The notes: generated from the letters alone by a model not told the origin. A stretch of 64,000 nt of DNA from Ignavibacteriota bacterium (GCA_013285405.1 CP053446.1:781985-845984); one strand, 5' to 3'. Positions 38,434-47,874 are shown, counted from the stretch's first letter. Translations and numbers: made by a program.

Positions 38434-39432
38434 TTGCAGAATAAAAAAATAGTAGTTACAGGAGGTGCAGGATTTCTAGGTTCACACTTAGTAAGTCATT
38501 TAATTGAAAAAGGGAATAATGTAACAATATTGGATGATTTTTCTCATGGCAAAGAACTGCATTTAAAGAAATTGGAGAAAAATCCTAATCTTAAAGTAAT
38601 TAAAGGCGATGTTAGCCGTTTAGAAGACGTGAAGAAAGCATTTGAAAACTGTCAGATAGTTTTTCATTTAGCTGTTCTTGATCTTCGACAGTCCATTAAG
38701 GAACCACAAAGAGTAAATGATGTCATTGTAAATGGAACATTAAACTGTTTAAGTGTTTCAAGAAATAATAACATTGAATTGTTCGTCAATTGTTCATCTT
38801 CTGAAACATTTGGATCAGCACGATATATCCCGATGGATGAAAAACATCCTTTATTCCCTGAAACTCCGTATGCTGCATCCAAAGTTGCGCAAGATATGTA
38901 TACTTTTAGTTTTGGAAGAACATATGGATTGCCTTGGACTACTGTTAGACCTTTTAATATGTATGGTCCACATTCACATTGGCAGGAATTCAGAGGCGAG
39001 TTAATACCGAAGATGATTGTTAGAGCAATGAATAAAAAACCTTTAGTAATTTTTGGTGAAGGAAATCAGACACGGGATTTTATCTATGTAGAAGATGCAG
39101 CCAAAGGAATTCTGGATGTTGTAAATAGTAAGTCTTGCATTAGCAATTCAGTTAACATTTGTACTAGTAAAGAAACAAGTATAAGAAAAATTGCTGAGTT
39201 AATTTGTCATGAGTTTTCACTTGATCCTGATGTCTATATCCAGAAACAAGCACCGCGCCCCGGAGATGTTATGAGACATCTTGGAGATAATTCAAAGTTT
39301 AAACAAATTACTGGTTATACACCCAAAACGACTATTGAAGAAGGTATTAGAAAGACCGTTGCCTGGTTTAAAAGCTTGCCATTCACACCGGAAGAATTAC
39401 TAAAACAGGAAGTTTTGAGAAGTTGGGAGTAA
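38434..39432 (+). CDS. NAD-dependent sugar epimerase/dehydratase (extended SDR), TTG start
   Basis: Translation probably begins at a TTG, nine bases after AGGA at 38421-38424; the Rossmann fold then starts at once (IVVTGGAGFLGSHL). YAASKVAQDMY is the catalytic Y-x3-K, NCSSSETFG gives the serine, and TVRPFNMYGPHSHW the substrate loop. The 332-residue enzyme is of the UDP-glucose-epimerase/dTDP-glucose-dehydratase group. Exact reaction unknown; it prepares a sugar nucleotide for the polymer. Confidence 0.9.
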   Translation: MQNKKIVVTGGAGFLGSHLVSHLIEKGNNVTILDDFSHGKELHLKKLEKNPNLKVIKGDVSRLEDVKKAFENCQIVFHLAVLDLRQSIKEPQRVNDVIVNGTLNCLSVSRNNNIELFVNCSSSETFGSARYIPMDEKHPLFPETPYAASKVAQDMYTFSFGRTYGLPWTTVRPFNMYGPHSHWQEFRGELIPKMIVRAMNKKPLVIFGEGNQTRDFIYVEDAAKGILDVVNSKSCISNSVNICTSKETSIRKIAELICHEFSLDPDVYIQKQAPRPGDVMRHLGDNSKFKQITGYTPKTTIEEGIRKTVAWFKSLPFTPEELLKQEVLRSWE

Positions 39433-39437
39433 ATTAA

Positions 39438-40346
39438 ATTTTACACGGAAAAAAATTTTTAATCACTGGTTCTACTGGTCGTCTAGGTAGAGAAATTTGT
39501 CTTAGGCTGGAAGAATTACGAGCTAATGTTATTCCGGTTATTTTAAAAGGTTATCCTGATCTGCCGAAGCGTGTAGAATGGGCAGCAACTAATAAACCTA
39601 TTCAGATATATTCAAAGCAGGATTTAGAAAAAATCGATAACTCTGATTACATCATAAATTTGCATTGGCAGGTTGATCGCACAAAGTCATTCACAGAACA
39701 ATTAATTTATGAAATCAACTCAAACATATATGACCAATTATTTTTTTGGGATTGGCTTAAAGAAATAAAGCCGAAAAAATTTATAAATATCTCATCAATT
39801 AAGATATTTAGTGAATTAAATGAAAATCCGATATCATCATCATCTTTCCCTAAACCACTTTCGCCTTATGGTATAGCAAAAGTTACTGCTGAAAATTTTT
39901 TCAATTCCTTTTTTCATAAGTCTGTAACCAAGTTAATTAATCTAAGATTAGGTTCAGTCTGTTCTTATGGAGAAGTACCAACACAACTTTTAACTCAGCT
40001 TTTTAATAGTGCATTTAATAAAAAAAAGATCACCATAAATAAAGGTCATATCACACATATTTTATTTATAGAAGAAGCAATCGATTTGATCATCAGTTCA
40101 GCCTTATTAGAAGATACCACAGATTATTTAATCGTAGGAGAGGGAAAATTAAATGAATTTATTTGTCAAAGATTTGAAGAGTTATCCAATTGTAAACTTA
40201 ATGCAGAATATATTGATCTTAATCCGGGAGTGATTGATCCTGTATTTATATCAGATCTAAATAAATTGCAAACTAGCTGGGCCAGATCTTATCAGCTCGA
40301 TTCAATTATTAATTTGATTATTAAAGCAAATTTAAGTTTACACTAA
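39438..40346 (+). CDS. SDR sugar-nucleotide reductase/epimerase with a probable ATT start
   Basis: The first standard start in this frame (TTG 39660) would remove the cofactor site. The frame is open back to 39438 and encodes GKKFLITGSTGRLGREI, the GxxGxxG nucleotide-binding motif. No ATG, GTG or TTG lies between 39438 and 39660, but ATT at 39438 has GGGAG (39425-39429) at good spacing. The upstream gene ends five bases before. The product is then 302 residues, similar to RmlD-like reductases, with ISSIKIF and YGIAK as Ser and Y-x3-K. Either ATT is a true rare start or a base is miscalled. Confidence 0.8.
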   Translation: MLHGKKFLITGSTGRLGREICLRLEELRANVIPVILKGYPDLPKRVEWAATNKPIQIYSKQDLEKIDNSDYIINLHWQVDRTKSFTEQLIYEINSNIYDQLFFWDWLKEIKPKKFINISSIKIFSELNENPISSSSFPKPLSPYGIAKVTAENFFNSFFHKSVTKLINLRLGSVCSYGEVPTQLLTQLFNSAFNKKKITINKGHITHILFIEEAIDLIISSALLEDTTDYLIVGEGKLNEFICQRFEELSNCKLNAEYIDLNPGVIDPVFISDLNKLQTSWARSYQLDSIINLIIKANLSLH

Positions 40347-40853
40347 AATTGTTCTTAGAATTAATTAACTCAAACATATCTACTCAACAATTTCAGAAGA
40401 AATAATTCCTTTAGCACTTGTTAGTTAAAAAAAACTGGTGTGAGAAATATTCTTTCTCATTAAATACTGGAAGAAAAATTGGATTTTAACATTCTACATG
40501 TTGTCAAGAATTTATAATCAAAGATTAAAAAATGCCCACTAATAATAATTTCCATTCTTCAAAAAAATCTTGCAAAACTTCGGATCAAAATGTTGATTTA
40601 ATTGCTCATCAGCGCTTTATAATAATTATCAATCATTGACTTTCACAACCTTCGATTTCGCTAGTATTCTTGTCTCAATTCTCAGTTTTTAATGATATTC
40701 ATTTCTCATTTTGAAACTCAATTATAAGCTTACTCTTAAACTAAATTTATTTTCACTGCATTTTACAACATACTCGATGGCATAATATTAGTTAAATCCA
40801 TTTCCTACAGTATATTAGTAACATTCATTTGAGAAGGGCATTTTTCGTTTTTC
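40347..40853. other. Intergenic region before the phosphoglycosyltransferase gene
   Basis: AT-rich, with stop codons in every frame and no gene. GAAGGG at about 40833-40838 lies too far from the start at 40854 to be an ideal ribosome site. Nothing else can be supported. Confidence 0.5.
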
Positions 40854-42290
40854 ATGAAAATAAATATTCAATCAAAATCCTTATTCGCAGTATTAGATCT
40901 GCTATTAGTGTTCACCTCCCTGGAAGTATCAATGTATTTATTAAGAAAAGATAAGGGTTTAAATTATCTTGAATTTATTGGTGCAACTACAATTGAATCA
41001 TTAGTGTTTTTTGTTATCTCTTTAATCTTCTTGCTGATATTTCAGTACAACGGATTATATAGATTTAATATTTTTACCACCAGAGCTGCACATCTATCAA
41101 ATTTTCTTAAGTCACTTTACTATGGATCTCTGAATATCGTAATTGTGTCATTACTTTTCGGTTCAACAAGTATTATCGACTCAAGACACATTATATTTTT
41201 ATTTATACTTTTCATCATACCTAGTTTTTATCTATTTAGAATTGAATTGATGCGAAACTTATTTATAAAGTTGAGCAAGACAAGTTTCAAACGAAATGTT
41301 TTGATACTCGGTGATGGAAAAGCAGGCAAGCTACTTGCAAGTCAATTATTGTATGAAAATCCCATCGGATTGGATATTGTAGGTTTTATTGATGATACTA
41401 AAGAAATAGGGAGTGAGATTGTAAACGGGAAAATGGTCATTGGTCATTTTGAACATATCAAAAAAATAATTGAGCATATTAATATTGACGAGTTGATTAT
41501 TGGCGAAGACAAACGGACATACGAAGAATTACTTGATTTGATCGATAATTGTAAAAAATTTAACGTTAGTTTGAAGGTTACTTCTGAATTGTTTGAAGTA
41601 GTTGGTGAAAAATTAGCAACCGAGAGATATGCTAATATCCCTGTTGTAGATATCTCTTCACATTATAATAACAAGCTTACAAACACTTCAAAAAGACTAA
41701 TGGATATTGCACTATCAGTATTCGCATTGATAATTACTGCTCCTTTAATGATATTAATTGCTACGATAGTCAAATTAACTTCATCCGGACCAATTTTATT
41801 CAAACAAAAACGAATTGGTCATCTTGGACAGGAATTTGAAATTTTCAAGTTTCGATCAATGAGGGTTATCGAAGGTGAAGATGAAGAAAGAAAAGTACAA
41901 ATGCTTAAATTCTTACAGGATAAAACTGGATCGATTAAAACTAAAGTAGTAAATGACTGTAGAATTACCTGGATTGGCAAAATTATTAGAAAAACTTCAC
42001 TTGATGAACTTCCTCAAATTTTTAATGTGATTAAGGGTGACATGAGTCTGGTTGGACCAAGACCTTGTTTACCATATGAATATGAACATTACCCCGAATG
42101 GCAAAAAAGAAGGGTAAGTGTATTACCTGGTTGTACCGGTGTATGGCAGGTTTGGGGAAGAAGTTCGGTCTCATACAAAGATAGTGTAGTTCTTGATTTA
42201 TACTACATCAACAATATGTCTCCTTGGTTTGACCTTCAATTACTTTTCCAGACTATCCCTGTAATGTTAACTGCCAGGGGAGCCAAATAA
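40854..42290 (+). CDS. Polyprenyl-phosphate sugar phosphotransferase (WbaP/WcaJ type)
   Basis: Four N-terminal membrane segments and a central CoA-binding-like domain (NVLILGDGKAGKLLA) precede the bacterial sugar transferase domain: KRLMDIALSVFALIITAP, FKQKRIGHLGQEFEIFKFRS, TSLDELPQIFNVIKGDMSLVG (split across lines of the motif) and GPRP. The enzyme links the first sugar phosphate to undecaprenyl phosphate and so starts repeat-unit assembly at the inner membrane. At 478 residues it has the normal length. Confidence 0.92.
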   Translation: MKINIQSKSLFAVLDLLLVFTSLEVSMYLLRKDKGLNYLEFIGATTIESLVFFVISLIFLLIFQYNGLYRFNIFTTRAAHLSNFLKSLYYGSLNIVIVSLLFGSTSIIDSRHIIFLFILFIIPSFYLFRIELMRNLFIKLSKTSFKRNVLILGDGKAGKLLASQLLYENPIGLDIVGFIDDTKEIGSEIVNGKMVIGHFEHIKKIIEHINIDELIIGEDKRTYEELLDLIDNCKKFNVSLKVTSELFEVVGEKLATERYANIPVVDISSHYNNKLTNTSKRLMDIALSVFALIITAPLMILIATIVKLTSSGPILFKQKRIGHLGQEFEIFKFRSMRVIEGEDEERKVQMLKFLQDKTGSIKTKVVNDCRITWIGKIIRKTSLDELPQIFNVIKGDMSLVGPRPCLPYEYEHYPEWQKRRVSVLPGCTGVWQVWGRSSVSYKDSVVLDLYYINNMSPWFDLQLLFQTIPVMLTARGAK

Positions 42291-42342
42291 CAATCTGTTC
42301 TATTAATTACGATATTAATTTCTTCAACTACGGAGTATTTTC

Positions 42343-43365
42343 ATGAAAATTGGAGTAATTGGACTTGGATACTGGGGACCTAATCTGGTAAGAAATTTTC
42401 TCTCTCAAAAGGAAGTAAAATCTATCATTGCTTGTGACCTTAGGGAAGAAAGATTAGAAACAGTAAAGGAAAAATTCCCATCCGTCGAAATCACCAGAGA
42501 CTGTAAAGATATTATTGATGGTAACGTAGATATAGCTGTGATAGCTACACCAGTCAATACGCATTATAAATTTGCCAGGAAAGCTTTGGAAGCAGGCAAA
42601 CACATTTGGGTCGAAAAACCTTTCACTTCTACATCTGAAGAAGCTGAGGACTTAATAGAACTTGCTGAAAAAAAGAATCTTAAAATCTTTGTCGATCACA
42701 CTTTTATTTACAATGGTGCCGTTAGAAAAATAAAAGAACTCGTTGATAAAAAAGAGCTTGGTAATATCATTTATTTTGACTCGGAAAGAATTAATCTTGG
42801 TTTATTCCAAAAGGATATAAACGTTGTTTGGGATTTAGCACCTCACGATTTATCCATTATGAACTATCTATTAAGCAGCCATAAAATAAAAGCTCTCGTT
42901 GCCAATGGGATCGCAAACTTTAATGGAAAAGAAAATCTAGCTCATTTATGTGTGTATTTTGAAGATAATTGTTTTGCACATTTTCACGTTAACTGGATTT
43001 CACCTGTAAAAATCAGAAGAATAATAGTAGGTGGAGATAAAAAAATGTTAGTTTATGATGATATGGAAAATTTCGAAAAAATTAAAGTTTACGATAGCGG
43101 TGTTGAATTCAAATCTGCTGAAAGTATTCATGAGGCTTTGGTACAGTACAGAACCGGAGATATGTTTTCACCAAAAGTTAATCAGACAGAAGCCTTGGCG
43201 TTGGGTGCACGTGAATTCATTTCCGCAATAAATGAAAACAGGGAACCATTAACTAATGGGAAAGATGGACTCGCAGTTGTAAAACTTCTTGAGGCTGCAG
43301 ATATGTCATTATCTAATATGGGTAAGATTGTTGAAATTGACACACATCTTGTAAGTCAGATTTAA
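42343..43365 (+). CDS. Gfo/Idh/MocA-family sugar oxidoreductase (WbpB/WlbA-like)
   Basis: The 340-residue protein begins with GVIGLGYWGPNLVRNF (Rossmann), has VEKPF with the catalytic lysine (about residue 92) and DLAPHDLSIMNYLL in the substrate domain. CGGAG upstream supports the start. It most likely oxidises C3 of a UDP-HexNAc-uronate, giving the ketone used by the aminotransferase at 37228. The acetyltransferase gene directly downstream agrees with this pathway. Confidence 0.9.
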   Translation: MKIGVIGLGYWGPNLVRNFLSQKEVKSIIACDLREERLETVKEKFPSVEITRDCKDIIDGNVDIAVIATPVNTHYKFARKALEAGKHIWVEKPFTSTSEEAEDLIELAEKKNLKIFVDHTFIYNGAVRKIKELVDKKELGNIIYFDSERINLGLFQKDINVVWDLAPHDLSIMNYLLSSHKIKALVANGIANFNGKENLAHLCVYFEDNCFAHFHVNWISPVKIRRIIVGGDKKMLVYDDMENFEKIKVYDSGVEFKSAESIHEALVQYRTGDMFSPKVNQTEALALGAREFISAINENREPLTNGKDGLAVVKLLEAADMSLSNMGKIVEIDTHLVSQI

Positions 43366-43478
43366 ACAAGAAAATTTTTTCTAATTCTGACTTATCTTGG
43401 TTCAGAACATTAATTCATGAATAAAAATTAACTGTCCGGATTATTACTTTTTATTTAATCTATAATGAATTTTATCTT

Positions 43479-43949
43479 ATGAGCAAACAAAATATAAATA
43501 ATGTTAAACTTGGTAAAGATGTTAAAATATTCGACTTCGTAAATCTTTATGGTTGTTCTATTGATGATGGAACAAAAGTGGGAACTTTTGTCGAAATTCA
43601 AAAAAATGCTTTTATTGGGAAAAATTGTAAAATATCTTCACATAGTTTCATTTGCGAAGGTGTTCATATCGAAGATAATGTGTTTGTTGGTCATAATGTA
43701 ACTTTCATCAATGATAAGCTACCACGTGCAACTAATGAAGATGGCTCTATGCAAACTGAAGCAGACTGGAAAATAGTGAAAACATTCGTTAAAAAGGGAG
43801 CTTCTATTGGATCATCTTCTACTATAATGTGTGGAGTTACTATTGGAGAAAATTCAATAGTTGGAGCTGGTGCTGTGGTAACGAAGGACGTTCCTAACAA
43901 TACTGTGGTAGCTGGTGTACCTGCAAAGGTTATTAAAAAGTTAAAATAA
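43479..43949 (+). CDS. LbH N-acetyltransferase (WbpD/WlbB-like)
   Basis: The 156-residue protein consists of hexapeptide repeats ([39 protein letters not shown]) with the LPRATN...W loop that is characteristic of the UDP-3-amino-uronate N-acetyltransferases. It would acetylate the amine made by the DegT aminotransferase. It follows the oxidoreductase gene after about 110 bp. No terminator acting on the plus strand is visible behind it. Confidence 0.88.
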   Translation: MSKQNINNVKLGKDVKIFDFVNLYGCSIDDGTKVGTFVEIQKNAFIGKNCKISSHSFICEGVHIEDNVFVGHNVTFINDKLPRATNEDGSMQTEADWKIVKTFVKKGASIGSSSTIMCGVTIGENSIVGAGAVVTKDVPNNTVVAGVPAKVIKKLK

Positions 43950-44103
43950 ACCTCCACCCTCTCTTCACTGCTTTTTTAAATCTTGTCTAAGCTTAACTGC
44001 TAAAACTTTTCTTTTATTATTTATTCCTCTTGTTTAACATTTATAAGCTTTAATAAAAAAATGTTTTTCAAATCCGAAGAATATTTGAATTCAATAAATA
44101 AAA

Positions 44104-44137
44104 AGACCGCCTCAAATTGTTACTTTTGAGGCGGTCT
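44104..44137 (-). terminator. Strong terminator for the small minus-strand gene
   Basis: AGACCGCCTCAAA (44104-44116) pairs perfectly with TTTGAGGCGGTCT (44125-44137). Read on the minus strand the hairpin is followed by TTTTTATTTATT, so it ends transcription from the gene at 44163-44384. On the plus strand there is no T-run. Confidence 0.85.
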
Positions 44138-44162
44138 CATCTTAAAAATATCTACTGGTTTT

Positions 44163-44384
44163 TTAGATGAAAAGTTGAATTGAAAAGTATACTAATGAAA
44201 AGAAGTACAGAACACTCAAACCAAGTTTAATCTTTCCTTTAAGATTTTCCTGAAGAACCTTGTTAGATAATCTTACCACAGTTTTATCCAATGTTGTATT
44301 GGGACTCTTTAAATGAATCTCTTCAACCTTTGGATGATTCAGATCAGTTAGAACATCTACTTTTGAAAAACTTATGGTCTCCAT
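44163..44384 (-). CDS. Small hypothetical protein with C-terminal membrane anchor
   Basis: It is not a recognised family. The 73 residues comprise a polar N-terminal part (METISFSKVDVLTDL...) and one hydrophobic helix, about 53-72, at the very end, so it may be a tail-anchored membrane protein. An AAGGG site lies six bases before the ATG, and a perfect terminator follows the stop codon, which together make a single-gene unit and support a real gene. Confidence 0.6.
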   Translation of the reverse strand: METISFSKVDVLTDLNHPKVEEIHLKSPNTTLDKTVVRLSNKVLQENLKGKIKLGLSVLYFFSLVYFSIQLFI

Positions 44385-44742
44385 AAAATGCCCTTTTTAA
44401 AGATTTTTGCTAACACCGGTTTAATATTTTTCAGTAATAATTATACCATATATAAAATTGTTAAAAAACGAAAAAAACTAGGGGGATAATTATTATAATG
44501 TAGAATTTACAGGTAGTAATCTTTATTAAATTTATCAAAACAGAGAATTAACTATTCGGATTAACTAATTATTGATGAAAGTAAATAATTATGGATGGAA
44601 GCTTTAATAGTGAATTTTTCTTGTCCCGCCAATTATAGCAACTTAATGCTTACTTAATGAAAATCATCCGGGGATTTGTACAATGCAGTTTCTTAAACAT
44701 TTCCCAATCACTCTATTTTTTATCCGAAATTAATATCAATTT

Positions 44743-44883
44743 TTAGATATGAGAAATCAAAAATGGATTGAGACCTAGTACGTCAGGTCTTTCGCAGAAA
44801 TCAGTAAACAGTTCAAGTTTATCGGAGTATTGTCCTGACATATCAATCCTGTCGGTTGAGAAAGTATTAATATAAAGTAGCAT
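44743..44883 (-). CDS. Possible small protein or gene remnant (46 residues)
   Basis: The frame starts at ATG (44883) nine bases after AAAGG and ends at TAA (44743-44745). Its composition is balanced (for example FSTDRIDMSGQYSDKLEL) and the DNA is visibly richer in G and C than the gap around it, unlike a chance frame in AT-rich DNA. The frame is also open upstream of the ATG, so it might be the tail of a decayed gene. No family was recognised. Confidence 0.3.
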   Translation of the reverse strand: MLLYINTFSTDRIDMSGQYSDKLELFTDFCERPDVLGLNPFLISHI

Positions 44884-45189
44884 CACGAGTACCTTTGAAG
44901 GAATGAAAATTACAATTCCTACTACATTGCATTCTAATGAACTATACTTTGGATTAATAACTAATATTAGGATACTTCTGTTTGAATAACTTCAGGTTTT
45001 CTTCATCAATCTTTTTAGCATTCACTTTGTTGGACTTTGACAACCTTGAGTTCTCTTTAAACATCGTTATTTATATGCAAGTAGCGAATGTTCTTTTCAG
45101 ACTCTAACAATGAAAACATTAAGATGGCTGAAGACATTCAACAGAACTATTTTTACTAACGATGTTGCATAAATTATTTTAATAATTTG

Positions 45190-45207
45190 TTGGTACAATT
45201 AATGCAC
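45190..45207 (+). promoter_or_regulatory. Candidate sigma-54 (-24/-12) promoter of fhs
   Basis: TTGGTAC-N5-ATGCAC has the GG (45192-45193) and GC (45204-45205) at the exact distance required for sigma-54 and agrees with the consensus TGGCAC-N5-TTGC at most positions. It lies about 88 bp before the start codon. A sigma-54 activator is encoded nearby at 49996. Confidence 0.4.
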
Positions 45208-45294
45208 ATTTACAGTATTCGTTGAAATAATTTCAATGAACATTGTCAAAGAATTTTGCTGTTCTTAAAAATTCAAAATTTAAAGAGGGACTAT

Positions 45295-46977
45295 ATGACA
45301 ACCGACCTTGATATTGCTCGGAAAGTAAAATTAATTTCTATTAAAGAAATGCTTGAGCAATTAAGTATTTCAGAAGATGATTTTGATTTTTATGGAAAAT
45401 ATACTGGTAAAATAAAGCTGAGTATATTGGATAAACTATCAACACAACCTAACGGAAAACTGATTCTGGTTACTGCCATGAGTCCTACCAATTTCGGTGA
45501 AGGAAAAACATTGACAACAATTGGTTTGGGACAAGCATTAAAACGAATTGGGAAGAAAAGTATGATTGCATTGCGTGAACCATCGGTGGGACCGGTATTT
45601 GGTATTAAAGGCGGTGCTGCTGGTGGAGGACATTCACAATTACTTCCTATGGAGATGATCAATCTTCATTTTAATGGCGACTTTGGTGCAATTACTGCGG
45701 CACATAATCTACTTGCAGCAATGCTGGATAATCATATACTTAAAGGAAACGATCTCCGAATTGATGTAACAAATATTCTATGGAATCGTACAATGGATAT
45801 GAATGATCGCTCCTTGCGTCAAATTGTAATTGGATTAGGTGGGCGAGTAAACGGAATTCCAAGAGAATCTGGTTTTGTAATTACTGCTGCATCTGAGGTA
45901 ATGGCTATACTCGCATTAGCCGAATCCCGTCAAGACTTAAAAAAACGGCTCGGAAATATTGCTGTGGGATTTAACTATGATCAGAAATTAGTTCATGCCA
46001 GAGATATTCAGGCAAATAATGCAATGGCTGTCCTGTTGAATGACGCAATTATGCCAAATCTTGTTCAAACAAGTGAGAATACACCAGCACTGGTTCACGC
46101 CGGTCCATTTGCTAACATCGCTCATGGAACTAACAGTATTATTGCAGACAAAATCGCTTTAAAACTTGCTGATTATGTTGTAACAGAATGTGGGTTTGGT
46201 TCAGATCTTGGTGCCGAAAAATTTTTTAATATTGTGTGCAGAAATACTCCCATGTGGCCTTCCGCTGTAGTTATTGTTGCAACTTGCAGAGCGATCAAGT
46301 TTCATGGTGGAGTTAAAGCAACACCTGAATCATTATTATATGAAGAAAATATACCAGCTTTCAAAAGTGGTTTGGCAAATCTTGGGGTCCACATAAAAAA
46401 TATGCAGAAGTTTTATGTTCCTATAGTGGTTGCAATTAATAAATTTCCGACAGATACTGCATCCGAAATCAAAATGATTTATGAATTGTGTGAAGAATTA
46501 AATGTTGAATGCGCTATGCATGAGGCTTACATGCGAGGAGGAGAAGGAACGATCGAACTGGCAGAAAAAACAATTAAATTGGCTGAAAAAAATAATAATC
46601 CACAGAAGAAATTCTTATATGAACTCAATACTTCAATCGAGGATAAAATCCGAACAGTTGCAACTCAGATCTACGGAGCTAAAGATGTCTATTTCGATAA
46701 ACGTGCAAAACGAAAAATAGAAAAATATGTCGAGCTTGGTTATGGAAGTCTGCCGATTTGTGTTGCAAAAACACAAATGTCTTTATCTGATAATCCACGA
46801 GCTATCGGCGTACCACAGGATTGGACATTAACTGTTAATGATGCCAGACTTTCGGCTGGAGCAGGATTTATTGTACTCATCTGCGGAGATATGATGCTAA
46901 TGCCAGGGTTGCCTAAGTTCCCTGCTGCTATCAATATGGATGTTGATGAAAATGGAGAGATTACCGGATTATTTTAA
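45295..46977 (+). CDS. fhs: Formate-tetrahydrofolate ligase
   Basis: A frame extension to 45256 exists, but the ATG at 45295 has AGAGGGA at correct spacing and gives 560 residues, the normal family length. The P-loop is near residue 65 (SPTNFGEGKTLTTIGL); REPSVGPVFGIKGGAAGGG and NLHFNGDFGAITAAHNLL are highly conserved. The enzyme joins formate to tetrahydrofolate with ATP, giving 10-formyl-THF for one-carbon metabolism. It is a single gene, convergent with the PII gene. A possible sigma-54 promoter lies upstream. Confidence 0.96.
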   Translation: MTTDLDIARKVKLISIKEMLEQLSISEDDFDFYGKYTGKIKLSILDKLSTQPNGKLILVTAMSPTNFGEGKTLTTIGLGQALKRIGKKSMIALREPSVGPVFGIKGGAAGGGHSQLLPMEMINLHFNGDFGAITAAHNLLAAMLDNHILKGNDLRIDVTNILWNRTMDMNDRSLRQIVIGLGGRVNGIPRESGFVITAASEVMAILALAESRQDLKKRLGNIAVGFNYDQKLVHARDIQANNAMAVLLNDAIMPNLVQTSENTPALVHAGPFANIAHGTNSIIADKIALKLADYVVTECGFGSDLGAEKFFNIVCRNTPMWPSAVVIVATCRAIKFHGGVKATPESLLYEENIPAFKSGLANLGVHIKNMQKFYVPIVVAINKFPTDTASEIKMIYELCEELNVECAMHEAYMRGGEGTIELAEKTIKLAEKNNNPQKKFLYELNTSIEDKIRTVATQIYGAKDVYFDKRAKRKIEKYVELGYGSLPICVAKTQMSLSDNPRAIGVPQDWTLTVNDARLSAGAGFIVLICGDMMLMPGLPKFPAAINMDVDENGEITGLF

Positions 46978-47154
46978 TTGTGTGATACCAGACTTGTTGC
47001 AAAGCATCATTCAGTGTTGCATTCAATGGAAAGAATTTTTGTTGCAGGATGTATATTATATTAACAAGAAATATCAAGAATCAGAGATATACATAGTGCA
47101 CATCAAAATTATTATATGCGTTTATTCTGTTATGAAAAGCTGCATTCCTTTGTG

Positions 47155-47496
47155 TTAAATTGCAACTTTACTTCTCTCATTGGTCCTTATCTTTATTATC
47201 TCATCAACTTTACTAACAAAAATCTTTCCGTCTCCCGCATTTCCGGTATGAGCAAATTTTTGAATGATACTTAAAACTTCTTCTGCCATACTATCATCAA
47301 CAACAATTTCGATTTTTGTTCTAGGAACAGAGATTATTTTATCGTCAAGAACTTTAATATCCTTTGTGTTGATTTCATCTTTTCCAAAACCAATAACTTC
47401 AGAAATAGTTATACCTGGAAGTTTGTTAATCTTTTTTAATTCTTCCAAAACTTTTAACAATTTAAATGGTCGAATTATAGCTTTTATTTCGTTCAT
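47155..47496 (-). CDS. PII-family signal protein with atypical T-loop
   Basis: The 113 residues start MNEIKAIIRPFKL and end with TGNAGDGKIFVSKVDEIIKIRT, both firm PII marks (ATP and 2-oxoglutarate site). The T-loop region (about 36-55) reads GFGKDEINTKDIKVLDD; the usual GRQKGHTELYRGAEY with the uridylylated Tyr51 is missing. It therefore probably is not controlled by GlnD and may bind a different target. It is the last of a minus-strand series of genes. Confidence 0.88.
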   Translation of the reverse strand: MNEIKAIIRPFKLLKVLEELKKINKLPGITISEVIGFGKDEINTKDIKVLDDKIISVPRTKIEIVVDDSMAEEVLSIIQKFAHTGNAGDGKIFVSKVDEIIKIRTNERSKVAI

Positions 47497-47582
47497 TTTA
47501 ATCCCGATGTGATTTATTGTTTTTATACAATCAATAGTGGAATAACATTCGGTCTCATCTCAAAATAAATATTATCGAAGTT

Positions 47583-47819
47583 TTATGTTGTTTGTCCCCA
47601 CTCTGAACTAATAATTCCAAAATTCATATTTTGCCGTTTCTCAGTAGAATTTGATTTGTGATATTTTTTCACAGCTATCATATATCCAAGATTAATTAAA
47701 TCCACTGCAAGCGATATATCCTCTTCTGAAATATTTTCTTTCTTATGATGAACCAAGAATTTAGCAGCCTCTTGTTTAAATAATTTTACTCTTTGTGAAC
47801 TTTCATTATTCATAAACAT
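47583..47819 (-). CDS. Small hypothetical protein
   Basis: No family was recognised. The frame is 78 residues; the second ATG (47813) is the likelier start because the GGG before it is then at usable spacing. The sequence has a helical, charged character (EEDISLAVDLINLGYMIAVKKY) without membrane segment or metal motif. It lies between the FolE2-like and PII genes on the same strand with gaps of 55 and 86 bp, so co-transcription is possible. Confidence 0.5.
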   Translation of the reverse strand: MFMNNESSQRVKLFKQEAAKFLVHHKKENISEEDISLAVDLINLGYMIAVKKYHKSNSTEKRQNMNFGIISSEWGQTT

Positions 47820-47874
47820 ACCCAGGTAGTTATTTATGTATTATCTTTTATCTAACGATGTACTAGAACATTAA

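Larger units (their letters stand above)
44385..45294. other. Long intergenic region before the formate-THF ligase gene
   Basis: Mostly AT-rich. It contains a short minus-strand frame at 44743-44883 with coding-like composition and a candidate sigma-54 promoter at 45190-45207; both are listed separately. Nothing else was found. Confidence 0.5.
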
